A stretch of 64,000 nucleotides of DNA, taken from positions 2,294,001 to 2,358,000 of the forward strand of contig NZ_VFOZ01000001.1 in NCBI RefSeq assembly GCF_006716425.1, in the 5' to 3' direction. The notes beneath the pieces are model-generated. The model was not told the origin of the DNA. It saw only the letters and a list, made by a program, of their open reading frames with translations, and searched no databases. A program made the translations under genes and the position numbers. Numbering within the stretch: position 1 is the stretch's first letter; each line of letters begins with the position of its first letter. Shown piece after piece: positions 16,417 through 24,646 of this stretch. This DNA comes from Actinoallomurus bryophytorum (GTDB taxonomy: Bacteria > Actinomycetota > Actinomycetes > Streptosporangiales > Streptosporangiaceae).

Positions 16417-17609
16417 TTCTTCACCGGCATTCCGCGAGGATCGGCGGTTTCGCCGTCGATCGCCAGCCCGGCCCATTTCTTGAGGTGCGTGTCCGGCGCG
16501 AACCGTCCGGGCATCCCAATCCTTATGTTTTCGGCCGCCTGGGCGTCGAGGGCGAGCTTGCACTGGTTGCGCCACCACCGCTGCCGTTCGGTGCCCTGCT
16601 CGGTCAGCAGGGCCGGGAGCCAGGTGTTCCACGTGGCGATGTTGTGCGCGTTGGCGGCGGCTTTTACGGCGTTAGCGGCGCCGAAGAAGGAGTCCAGCAT
16701 TGTTCCGCGGCACTGCGGGCAGCGGCACGGTGGGGCGGGGATGTTGGCATAGGTGTCTGCCAGGAACTTGGCACCGCTGAACCGCAGCATCTCCGGAACC
16801 AGGACGGTCGCGTAGATCGGCCCGCCGCCCTTCTTTGAGGTCTCCGGGAGCTCGCCGGCCGGCACGAGGTGACGGACGGGACCTCCGGCGCCGATGGCGG
16901 CGAACGCGCCGCCGTGCGCCAGCGCGTCGAAGCCCGCCATGTCGGTGCGCCAAAGGCCGGTGCCAGGTGCTTCCCGCAGGAGCGTACGCAGGTTGAGGAC
17001 CGCGGCGGCGAAGTTGTCCATCGGGTTGAACTGGCAGCCGAAGATCAGCCCGACCGGATGCGGGATGAGATTGATGACCGCGGTGAGCTGCTTGCGCGCT
17101 GTCTCGTCCTGGAGCCAGCCGATCGACATAGGAAGAATGACCAGCACGTCGTCGCGCTCCAGCCTCCTGACCTCCTCCATGATCGCTTTGAGGGAGGCGG
17201 AGTCTCGGGCTCTCACGTAGCGGGTGGGGGTGATCGCGAAACTCGCGCCCCGGTCGATCTGCTGCTGCAGAACATCGGGCAGCTCACAGCCGAACATCCC
17301 CTCCGTCGGCAGGTCGAACGGCTCCTTGGGCGTAGCGACCTGCTTCTCGTAGGGAGCGATGTCCTCGGCGAGCACGCCGTGGAAGGCGGGCCTGAGTGCT
17401 TGGAGTTGGGCGGAGGCTCCAGCACCGCACACCACCAGGCCGCCGTGGTCGGGATGCAGATGGGCGGGCGGCTGGGAACCGAGCAACTGCGGCCGCTCCA
17501 GCGTCAAGATCCGCTGAGCGACCGCCCGGGCCGCTGTCCCCTGGTGCTTGCGAGAGGTGAGCAGGGGGCCTGCAGTGGCGTGGCTGTCTGCGGTACTGCT
17601 GTCGTTCAT
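16413..17609 (-). CDS. tRNA-guanine transglycosylase-like protein
   Basis: 398 residues. The region 295-322 has C-x-C-x-x-C (CRCPQC, Cys295, Cys297, Cys300) followed after 21 residues by AHNIATWNTWL with His322. This is the zinc site and HN-x-x-x-(Y/W) helix of tRNA-guanine transglycosylases and their DNA-modifying DpdA relatives. Upstream, FAITPTRYVRARD, VILPMSIGWLQ, LIFGCQFNPMD and DALAHGGAFAAIGAGGPVRH could be barrel strands. Overall similarity to housekeeping Tgt is low, so the substrate is unknown. GAGGTGAG precedes ATG 17609. It lies 16 bp downstream of the XRE-ImmA gene on the same strand, so the two form an operon. Confidence 0.65.
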   Translation of the reverse strand: MNDSSTADSHATAGPLLTSRKHQGTAARAVAQRILTLERPQLLGSQPPAHLHPDHGGLVVCGAGASAQLQALRPAFHGVLAEDIAPYEKQVATPKEPFDLPTEGMFGCELPDVLQQQIDRGASFAITPTRYVRARDSASLKAIMEEVRRLERDDVLVILPMSIGWLQDETARKQLTAVINLIPHPVGLIFGCQFNPMDNFAAAVLNLRTLLREAPGTGLWRTDMAGFDALAHGGAFAAIGAGGPVRHLVPAGELPETSKKGGGPIYATVLVPEMLRFSGAKFLADTYANIPAPPCRCPQCRGTMLDSFFGAANAVKAAANAHNIATWNTWLPALLTEQGTERQRWWRNQCKLALDAQAAENIRIGMPGRFAPDTHLKKWAGLAIDGETADPRGMPVKN

Positions 17610-17625
17610 GCTCACCTCGTGAGAC

Positions 17626-18726
17626 TCAATCGACGTCGTGGTGTGATGACCCGGCGTCGCCGCAGGCGCTGCCAGGGTGAGGTGCGAACAGCAGGGAGTA
17701 CTCCTCCGGAAGCACACCCACTTGGTCTGCGGCACGGGAGAGGCCGTGCTGGTGCGCGAGCGACCGCGCGGCGGCGGCGATAGCGCGTGGGACCTCGCGG
17801 TGGATCTCGCCAGGCTCCTGCTTCTTGTAGCCGAGGGTGGACATCTCGATCACCAGGTTGCGGTACTGCCATTCGCTGATCTGCGACAGAGTCAGCGCGG
17901 TGCGGGCTAGGGCTGCCATCGACACACCCCAGCGCTGCTTCAACGCCAGCAGCCTGGCCAAGTCGAGAGAGCCGCCTAGTTCATCGGCGATGTCGGCGGC
18001 GGGCATCAAGAATTCACTGGCGAACTCGTCGGCCTGCCGCTCCTGAAGGGCCGTCGCACCCGGCTCCGCGTGCATCACGACGTGACCGACCTCGTGGGCG
18101 AAGGTGAACCTGAACCGGTCGGCCGGAGCGTGCGCACTCAGCAAGAACAACGGGGCGTCCACGCCGTCCCACTGGCTGACCGCGTCAAGATCGGGAGTGT
18201 CTAGATCCCGGACCAGCACCATGCCCCCGGCGCTTTCGACGACGCCGATCAGGTCGGCGACCGGGCCGGCCGGAAGGCCCCACAACTTGCGGAGGGCTTG
18301 AGCTGCCTCGGCGGGGGTGTCCAAATCGCTCACCCCGATCCGCTCGAACCGATGAGCACCCCGCACCCGCGGTTCGACCAGGCCGCGTACCTGCAACCAA
18401 GCCATGGCGAGCTGAGCGTGGATACGGCGCAGCTCCTTCGCTCCGAGGGACGCCTTCTTGCGGTGATGCACCAGCCCGATGCCAACCCCGTTCATCTCGG
18501 CATCCACGCACAACACCCCGACCGGATAGCGCAGGACCCGTCCGTACAGAGCCAGCCGCTCACCGTCGACGGCCAGCTTGCCAGCCTCCGCCTTGCTGAC
18601 ATAGCCCTGGCTGATCGGCTCCCCGGCCAGCTTCGACATGGCGTCGGCCAGCGAGGTCTGGCTCATGCCACGGGATTCACGCGCCAGTGTCAGCATCATC
18701 GCGTGCGCCTTCAATGTCTCGCCCAT
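17626..18726 (-). CDS. XRE-HTH / ImmA-IrrE metallopeptidase fusion
   Basis: 366 residues. An N-terminal XRE HTH (about 9-68: LTLARESRGMSQTSLADAMS, SQGYVSKAEAGKLAV) is followed by an ImmA/IrrE peptidase domain with zinc motif HEVGH at 211-215 and the family helix QADEFASEFLMP (231-242). The C-terminal 80 residues are helical and end in a polar tail. Such proteases cleave repressor proteins after stress or phage signals, as in ICEBs1 ImmA and Deinococcus IrrE. ATG 18726 with GGAGG 5 bp upstream is preferred to GTG 18732. It is first in an operon with the TGT-like gene. Confidence 0.88.
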   Translation of the reverse strand: MGETLKAHAMMLTLARESRGMSQTSLADAMSKLAGEPISQGYVSKAEAGKLAVDGERLALYGRVLRYPVGVLCVDAEMNGVGIGLVHHRKKASLGAKELRRIHAQLAMAWLQVRGLVEPRVRGAHRFERIGVSDLDTPAEAAQALRKLWGLPAGPVADLIGVVESAGGMVLVRDLDTPDLDAVSQWDGVDAPLFLLSAHAPADRFRFTFAHEVGHVVMHAEPGATALQERQADEFASEFLMPAADIADELGGSLDLARLLALKQRWGVSMAALARTALTLSQISEWQYRNLVIEMSTLGYKKQEPGEIHREVPRAIAAAARSLAHQHGLSRAADQVGVLPEEYSLLFAPHPGSACGDAGSSHHDVD

Positions 18727-19189
18727 CCCCACCTCCGACCATCACCCGAAGCCCCAGCTTCAGCCACAGATTACACCATCAAATTATTCCTCGTTCCATC
18801 CGTCGATGGTAGTTCTGTCTCCTGACCCTGTGCAGCACACGGCCACCATCGTCTTCGAGGAGTCACGTCCGGCAACGACGGCCACTGGTCGGCGTCATGC
18901 CAGGACCCGAAGTGCCTGTGGGTAGTCTGGCGGCCCGCGCTGCCGACGCACCGACCGTCGTGGTGCGCTTCTTGCTGCCGCCCGCTGCAATATCGACCAA
19001 TCTCCTTCTCGCTTGTCACACCGTGTGACCGACACCCGCTCAACGCATCGGCGCCATGTTTGCTCGCCGTTTGCTCGAACGTCGCGGTATCGCCCGTCAT
19101 CCGTCGGCATTAACCGGCATGGAAATCGGCGAAGTCGCGGATGAATCGGCATAGCCTGACACCGAAAAACCCTATCCGGCACCAGGGCC
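18727..19189. other. Intergenic, promoter region; no gene
   Basis: About 460 bp between the XRE-ImmA operon and the first tRNA-Lys copy. It must hold the operon promoter; the minus strand near 18780 has AT-rich GGAATAATTTG and GTGTAATCTG blocks. No integrase gene or convincing fragment could be read in either strand. Confidence 0.4.
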
Positions 19190-19239
19190 GTGGACTTTTA
19201 ATCCATAGGTTCCGGGTTCGAGTCCCGGACGCCCTACCA
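19190..19239 (+). repeat. tRNA-Lys(TTT) 3' half, attachment-site-like copy 1
   Basis: Contains the anticodon stem-loop (GTGGA-CTTTTAA-TCCAT, anticodon TTT), the T arm (CCGGG-TTCGAGT-CCCGG), the acceptor 3' strand ACGCCCT and ACCA. The 5' acceptor strand and D arm are absent upstream, so it is not a functional tRNA. It is the fragment expected where an element has integrated into a tRNA gene. Confidence 0.8.
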
Positions 19240-19620
19240 CCCCCCTGCCGCTGACCTGCGGTTTCTTCTCGGCACTGATCTTGCCGGTGATCGTTCCTGG
19301 TGACGTGTGCTCATTGTGTGCTCGCGGGGTCATCGCGTGGCACCCGGACGTTTCTGACCCGAGGGTGTGGAACACGTGGACTTGTCGAACCGGCTCGTCG
19401 GTCATTGCTTGTGATCTTGGTTTGGGCGTGGGTTCTTGCAGCACGTCCGGCGGAGGCGTGGAGGGGGGAAACAGTTCAAGTTTCGCGGCACGAGCGGTCG
19501 AAGCTCCACTCGTCTCGATCGGGGTTCTCCGAAAGCGGAACGGTCGATGCATCGTCCGTGACAGCGCATCGGACCGCGGACTTCCAGTCCTTCCAGCGGG
19601 CCGATCGGAGCGCAAGTACT
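19240..19620. other. No supported gene
   Basis: About 380 bp after the first tRNA copy. The first bases (GCTGACCTGCGGTTTC) recur after the second tRNA copy at about 21212 (ACTGACCTGCGATTC). A GATCTTGGTTTGGGCG block near 19412 resembles one near 22568 after the third copy. No gene is visible. Confidence 0.45.
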
Positions 19621-19800
19621 GCCCGGAAAGGCATCCAACCGGTCTCCCAGATCCACGAGGTTGCGGGGCTGCTGGACCGACCACGCCGCGCTCGGGTAGG
19701 CAGTCACTCCCGGGATGTGCACGCGGCGGGTTGCCACCTCCATGCCGAACAAGACGTACAACCGCCTCAGCGTGACCGTGTCCGCATGGAAGAAGTCACA
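19621..19800 (-). pseudogene. IS481-like integrase/transposase core remnant
   Basis: [40 protein letters not shown] and [15 protein letters not shown] match the first part of the DDE/rve core found in actinomycete IS481-type transposases (family form DFFHVDTV...LYVLF). The rest of the core and the N-terminal HTH are missing or shifted out of frame. Confidence 0.65.
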
Positions 19801-20349
19801 CAAACAACCCCTCGGTTCGGGCTCCCTCATCGACCCTGCGGCGCCCCGCACCGCCGGCAGCGCAGTCGGCTCAGTCCACCCTCGGGCGAGCAACCTGACA
19901 CCGCAGCACCGCCACCTCATGGCGAAGCACCATCGACTCCGCGTCCTTGGACGCCTGGCTACGCGCCGGCAGCACCAGTCGGCCGAAGGGCCGAATCATG
20001 ATCAGATGCAGGAGACGAACAGACATGGCCCGCGATCCTGCCCCACCGCACCCATCCGGCCAAACCGCAGATCAAGCCTGCTGCAACGAGTTCTGGAGCG
20101 GCACAAAGTCACACCGCGCGGATAAGGTTTTCGGCACGCACACCCGGCCGGCCTCGCACCAATACCGACCGGATGCCGCCGACAAGGCCATCGTCGGACG
20201 TCAACCTGATCTCGTCTTCCTCGGACCAGACGACGACGAATCGTTATAATTCGCTGAGTGTGGTCCAACGAAGCTCATAAGGCGCGTCGTGCCGGCGAAC
20301 GACACGACGGGTGTGACCATGACTTCGTCCGGCTGATCGGGCGTTCCAG
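19801..20349. other. No supported gene; possible promoter
   Basis: About 550 bp upstream of the methyltransferase gene. CGTTATAATTCG near 20242-20253 offers a TATAAT -10 box, about 95 bp before the start codon. Reading frames here are not convincing. Confidence 0.35.
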
Positions 20350-21168
20350 GTGAACGAGATGCCGCCCCGGCCGCCACCAGGTGTTGATGTGACGGTGCCC
20401 AATCTCGCCCGGATGAACGACTACTACTTCGGGGGCAAAGACAACTTCGCGGCCGATCGCGAAGCGGCGGAACAGATCCTCAAGATCGCGCCGGAGGTCA
20501 GGCTCCTGGCGCGGGAGAACAGGGCGTACACCGCCCGCGTCGTGGAGTTCCTCGCCGGTGAGGGTATCGAGCAGTACATCTCGATCGGGAATGGCCTGCC
20601 CGCCGAATGCAACACCCACGGCGCCCTGCGCGCGGTCGCCCCGCACGCCAAGCTCGTCTACGTCGAGCATGATCCCGTCGTCCTCGTACACGCCCAAGCT
20701 CTCATCGCCGGCGCGCCCGGCACCGTCGTGATCAAGGGCCATGTCCTCCGGCCGAAGAAGATCATTACCCACCCGGAGGTGCGGGCGCTACTCGACGTCG
20801 ACCGCCCGATCGCTGTCCTCATCTTCGGCACACTGCATTTTTTCGGCGCCGAGGTTTTCGACGCTGTATCCGTCTTCCGCGATGCGCTCGCACCCGGGAG
20901 CTACCTCGCCCTGTCCCACGCGGTGTTCGACTCCAGACCCGAGGCCGCGGGACCGATGGTGGAGATCTACCAGAAGATCTTCAACCGGACGAACGATCCA
21001 TCACGCAACCGCGAGGATCTACTCCCCTTCTTCGACGGTCTACGACTCGCCGAACCCGGACTGGTGGACATTCGCGAGTGGCGCACCGGCGCCACGGTCA
21101 GCAGCGCCGCCGCCGAATTCGTGTACGTGGCCGGCGGCGTCGGCCTCAAACCACCAGCACCCGAATAA
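20350..21168 (+). CDS. SAM-dependent methyltransferase, PF04672 (DUF574) type
   Basis: A 272-residue protein of the actinobacterial PF04672 group: NLARMNDYYFGGKDNFAADR and EAAEQILKIAPEVRLLAREN are the family signature. The SAM-binding region follows (YISIGNGLPAE where the family has D-x-G-x-G-x-P, then LVYVEHDPVVLVHAQAL) and a typical tail. The Asp of the usual DIGTG motif is Ile-Gly-Asn-Gly here, so activity is uncertain. GTG 20350 and ATG 20359 are both possible starts. The stop codon is 7 bp from the second tRNA-Lys copy. Confidence 0.85.
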   Translation: MNEMPPRPPPGVDVTVPNLARMNDYYFGGKDNFAADREAAEQILKIAPEVRLLARENRAYTARVVEFLAGEGIEQYISIGNGLPAECNTHGALRAVAPHAKLVYVEHDPVVLVHAQALIAGAPGTVVIKGHVLRPKKIITHPEVRALLDVDRPIAVLIFGTLHFFGAEVFDAVSVFRDALAPGSYLALSHAVFDSRPEAAGPMVEIYQKIFNRTNDPSRNREDLLPFFDGLRLAEPGLVDIREWRTGATVSSAAAEFVYVAGGVGLKPPAPE

Positions 21169-21175
21169 CAACCCT

Positions 21176-21202
21176 CGGGTTCGAGTCCCGGACGCCCTAC
21201 CA
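21176..21202 (+). repeat. tRNA-Lys 3' end, attachment-site-like copy 2
   Basis: 27 bp covering the last part of the T arm, acceptor 3' strand and ACCA (CGGGTTCGAG, then TCCCGGACGCCCTACCA), identical to the end of copy 1. It directly follows the methyltransferase gene, and its downstream flank resembles that of copy 1. Confidence 0.8.
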
Positions 21203-21327
21203 CGCCATATGGCCACTGACCTGCGATTCGCCACTCGTGATGATCACTGACCGGGCAGTTAGGGGTCCCGCAGCCAAGCGCCGGCTCACAGCACCAAATC
21301 GAGTTTCCGAGCTGGGCATGAGGAGGC

Positions 21328-21353
21328 CCCGGACGCGCGACGACGTGTCCGGG
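21328..21353. terminator. Hairpin terminator
   Basis: A 10-bp stem (CCCGGACGCG / CGTGTCCGGG, one G-T pair) with a CGACGA loop. A short T run (CATCATTTTATG) follows on the plus strand. It lies between the methyltransferase and the leftward secreted-protein gene, so it may serve both. Confidence 0.55.
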
Positions 21354-21384
21354 ACCCATCATTTTATGAATTCGGAATCGCTGA

Positions 21385-21867
21385 TCAGAACGTGACGGTC
21401 TGATCAGCGGTGTACTCGTAGTCGCCGAGGAAGGCGGCGCCTACCTGTGCGCTTCCGTGAGCGCCGACCGGGACAGCTCGGGTCTCCAGCGCGCCCTGCG
21501 TCATGGCATAGCTGGAAAGGTAGTCGTCGCGCTGAAGATCGGTGTTGTAGAAGTCGATCGAAATGCCGGTATCCCTTGCCACGTCCTTGTACTTGGCACG
21601 CTTGACCACACGCGCCCACAGTGTCCCGCAGGCAGCCGAGTGCCAGACCTTCACGGTTCCGCCCTCTTCCATGGGCCGGCCCTGCGAGTCGTACCCGACC
21701 AACGCGTGCGAGCCGACAACGTTGCCGTGGTACTTGCCGGCCGCGTTGGTGCACGCGGCGCTGCTTCGCGGGGCGGCTGCGGCCTCTGCGGCGGTCGCCG
21801 TGGCCATCACACCGGCGGCGACTGCGGAAACAGCGATGAACGCTGAAATCCGTTGACGAGCTCGCAT
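21385..21867 (-). CDS. Small secreted protein, DUF2690-like
   Basis: 160 residues. A signal peptide (RQRISAFIAVSAVAAGVMAT, AAEAAAA cleavage region) is followed by CTNAAGKYHGNVVGSHALVG, WHSAACGTLWARVVKRA and a polar C-terminus. Two cysteines (in ACTN and AACG) and the C-G-T-x-W-A-R motif resemble DUF2690 cell-surface proteins; function unknown. Its coding sequence is less GC-biased than the neighbours and its upstream region is strikingly AT-rich. Confidence 0.65.
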   Translation of the reverse strand: MRARQRISAFIAVSAVAAGVMATATAAEAAAAPRSSAACTNAAGKYHGNVVGSHALVGYDSQGRPMEEGGTVKVWHSAACGTLWARVVKRAKYKDVARDTGISIDFYNTDLQRDDYLSSYAMTQGALETRAVPVGAHGSAQVGAAFLGDYEYTADQTVTF

Positions 21868-21949
21868 ATCCACTCTCACTTTCTCTTCGATCCCCGGTGG
21901 GGACATGTATCTAATGCGATGCGGCGGTCGAGCGAATTGTTTGACCAAG

Positions 21950-22069
21950 ACGATAACAAAAAGGTAAAGGAGGCCTACTCGCTACATCCGGAAGTGGATT
22001 GACGCGCGAAGTCGATAATGGTTTACCTGCAAAAGAAGAAAAATTAAAGCTTCAAATTACTTAGAAGTT
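21950..22069. other. AT-rich intergenic segment
   Basis: About 120 bp rich in A runs (GATAACAAAAAGGTAAAGG, GAAGAAAAATTAAAGCTTC), far below the GC content of the surroundings. It lies between the secreted-protein gene and the GH15 remnant, both leftward. It could contain the promoter of the former or be a foreign junction. Confidence 0.5.
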
Positions 22070-22514
22070 TTATGCGCGTCGCAGGCGTTTAGCAGCACGG
22101 CTCTCACATGGCTCTTCCCAGGACATCGCCAGAGCCATGTTCAGGTGTGCGGCGCATTCGAGGAGCAGGGCGTGGACGAACGCCTGCGGGAGGTTGTCGC
22201 GCATTTGGCGCTCGGCCACGTCGTACTCTTCCGCGAGCAGCCCGGCCGAGCCGCAGGCGACGCGGTTGCGTTCGAACCAGCGCAGTGCCGCGAGACGGTC
22301 GCCCAGTTGACGGCTACCAGTGCGACGAGGAACCCGCAGAGAAGGAAGGCGCCTTCGGCGCGGCCCAGAGGCCCGTCGTGGCGGAACGCGGTAGGCGTAT
22401 CCGTCGTCGGTGAGTTCGGCGGAGTAGGCCTCCAGCTTGTGGCTGCTGCGAGGGTCATCCGCAGGGACGGCGCCGCAGAGTGCGGGCAGCAGCAGCGCGC
22501 CGTCAAGGCGAGCA
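22070..22514 (-). pseudogene. Glycoside hydrolase family 15 (glucoamylase/trehalase-like), C-terminal remnant
   Basis: Three consecutive frame segments rebuild the end of a GH15 enzyme: LDGALLLPALCGAVPADDPR, ELTDDGYAYRV; then in a shifted frame DGPLGRAEGAFLLCGFLVAL; then back to GSAGLLAEEYDVAERQMRDN and LPQAFVHALLLECAAHLN. The (alpha/alpha)6 family ends with just this E-G-A-F-L-L-C and L-x-x-E-E-Y-D pattern. About 450 N-terminal residues are missing: similarity starts exactly where tRNA-Lys copy 3 ends. Confidence 0.75.
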
Positions 22515-22519
22515 TCGAC

Positions 22520-22552
22520 AGGTTCCGGGTTCGAGTCCCGGACGCCCGACCA
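22520..22552 (+). repeat. tRNA-Lys 3' end, attachment-site-like copy 3
   Basis: 33 bp matching copies 1 and 2 from AGGTTCCGGG through the T arm and acceptor to ACCA, with one change (ACGCCCG for ACGCCCT). It forms the junction with the truncated GH15 gene. Confidence 0.78.
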
Positions 22553-22712
22553 CCCCCTGTAGTCGCGATCTTGGTTGGGTGCGAGTTCCTGCTGCGGCAC
22601 GGAGAGCGGGGCAAAGAGATCACGCTCCGCGACATGAGCGGACGTCTGCCGATCGACGGTGGACGGCTTGGGTCGGTTGCGGCGTTGATGGGCCGAGCAC
22701 CACACTTCTGTG

Positions 22713-23468
22713 GTGATCCGCTTTCGCTTCGCCTTAACGCCGATGGACCGCGTGCAGCCATGGGGCTGGGAGGAGGATCCTCACCTGCACTGGTTCGGGT
22801 TGACCGACGGGTGGTACTGGATCGAGCTAGGGGATCAGGAACTGCTGCGGTATTCACCGGAGACGCTCGAGTGGTTCGGCCGTGACGATCTCGGGCTGCG
22901 GCATCCCTATGCCGACTACCAAGTCGTCCGCTTGTGGGAAGACCTCATCGACCTGACCCCGATGGTCATGCAACCCGTCCCGAACGACCTGGAGCCGTTC
23001 ATCAGCGCCGACGTCCCCGAGCGGCCGGACCTGGACGACGACGAGGATGCATGGAGTGCCATGGTCTGGTGCAGCGAGCACTATCTGGATCCGGGCTACC
23101 TCCGGGCGGCCCCCGAGGTTTGCGCCTGGCGCAGCCTGGCCGGCGACGACACGGTCACCGTGGCCTGGCAACACCCCCGCGATGACGAGATCGTGTTCAC
23201 TGCGCCTCAGGCAGGCCAGGTGACCGTGCCCACCGAGGCGTACCTCACCGCGGTGCGCCGGCTCGACACCGAACTCATGGCCGCCATGCACGACAGGATC
23301 ACCGAGCTGGAGCTGGTCGGGCCACCACAGGGTGTACGGATCGACATGGACCAATTGCGTGCCGAGCACCACGGCCGAACGACATGGCTGTCCGAACACC
23401 TGCGCTTCCAACCGACCACTGACTGGGCCGCTGTTCGGAGCGGCGTCCAGCGGATCCTCGGAGACTGA
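22713..23468 (+). CDS. DUF5984 family protein
   Basis: About 251 residues. IRFRFALTPMDRVQPWGWEE, HWFGLTDGWYWIELG and LLRYSPETLEWF match the conserved opening of DUF5984 proteins, which are common near immunity-type or orphan loci in actinomycetes and of unknown function. Acidic and tryptophan-rich throughout, no signal peptide or membrane segment. GTG 22710 and 22713 are both usable starts. Confidence 0.75.
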   Translation: MIRFRFALTPMDRVQPWGWEEDPHLHWFGLTDGWYWIELGDQELLRYSPETLEWFGRDDLGLRHPYADYQVVRLWEDLIDLTPMVMQPVPNDLEPFISADVPERPDLDDDEDAWSAMVWCSEHYLDPGYLRAAPEVCAWRSLAGDDTVTVAWQHPRDDEIVFTAPQAGQVTVPTEAYLTAVRRLDTELMAAMHDRITELELVGPPQGVRIDMDQLRAEHHGRTTWLSEHLRFQPTTDWAAVRSGVQRILGD

Positions 23469-23613
23469 ACTACGGCCCTCATGTCGGATGAGCGGATGTG
23501 ATCGCCAAGAGCTCGCGACGTTTCAAGCTGACGGTCCACCGGACCGCCGACGGGTACCGCGGCCGTCCACTGGCAGCGCAACCGCATGACCGGGAAGCCT
23601 CGCTGGACCATGG

Positions 23614-24605
23614 CTACTTTGCTCGGACTCCGGCCGCCTTCCACAGCACATAGGCCAGCTCATGGCGGACTTTCACCTCGCGGTCAGTCAGTTGCGAAAA
23701 GAAGGCGCCAAACCCCGCCAAGGCCGACAGTGCACCGAACACCGTGGCCTGCGCGTTCGAATGGGAAGCGGACGCCGCCGCGTACGCGAATCCCGCCGAC
23801 GCGGTGACGTATGGGAGATCTTTGAGTAGAGCATTCTTTTTCATCGCCGATTCGACACGTTTGAGGTTCGGCCGGAAGACGGCGGCAAAAAGTTCGCTGG
23901 CCTCCTGCTCGAACTCCGGCCGATCGGGGTCGGCGTGGATAATGGATCCCGCCCTCGTGAGCTCCCTACGGAATTCATAAATCGCATCGTCGTTCGCGCG
24001 AACTCGAAGCAGGTCCTCCGCGGAGGCGGATTCGTGGTGCAGCCGGAGATCGCCTGGTCTCGGGGATCGATCGTCCTGGGATAGCCATTCGACGTCGGAT
24101 GTATCTCGATGCTGTCCCGCAAGTACTCCAAAACACCGGCTTCGACGGCTCGGCGCGGCTCCGCAGACAGTGTGCGGAACTCCTGGAGGACAAGCACCCC
24201 CTCACGGATGAGCGGCATCACCTCCCAAATCTGGTCGATGCAGGTGCCGATACGACGCAATGCGCTCTCCGTCGTCGGATTCTCTCCGAAGTCGCCCTCG
24301 TTCGTCTTACGAAACGTGAGGTACTCGTTCGCGCGGTACGACAGCGGATCGTCGCAGATCACCAGGTCGGCGAACAGAGCACATGACTTGACCTCACCCG
24401 ACCAACTTCCGTGCGGATTGGCGGGGATCGGCACCACTTGATGGCCGCTCTCCCGGCGCGGCCTCGATGAATGCCGCGCATAGAAGTCGCGCAGTTCGTC
24501 GACCTTCACCAGGAGGCCGGGCATCGAGTTCTTCACGAATTCAAGCTCGGGTAGAAAGTCTGCCATGAACTCAGCGAAGTCGCCGCTGTCGTCCCGCTGC
24601 ACCAT
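23614..24605 (-). pseudogene. Frameshifted gene: soluble domain plus C-terminal membrane hairpin, unknown function
   Basis: From ATG 24605 the frame reads well to about residue 168 (LEYLRDSIEI). A single-base shift near 24100 then moves the coding signal to the frame reading TSDVEWLSQDDRSPRPGDLR, LHHESASAEDLLRVRANDDA and RPEFEQEASELFAAVF. That frame continues through two hydrophobic segments (YVTASAGFAYAAASAS, VFGALSALAGFGAFFS) to the stop at 23614. Rejoined, it would be about 330 residues with a membrane hairpin near the C-terminus. No family is recognised. A real mutation and a sequencing error are both possible. Confidence 0.65.
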
Positions 24606-24646
24606 GGCACGTCATCTCTTGGATCGCGTCGTGCGCAGATCGCCGC

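Noticed and set aside
19190-19239. A functional tRNA-Lys gene
   Set aside because: The 5' acceptor strand (expected AGGGCGT) and D arm are missing upstream, so the sequence cannot fold into a complete tRNA.
19172-19684. Minus-strand frames containing GRPGLEPGTYGLK-like sequence at the tRNA copies (also near 21040-21362 and 22560)
   Set aside because: This is the well-known false protein produced by translating the antisense strand of a tRNA 3' end; it is not a gene.
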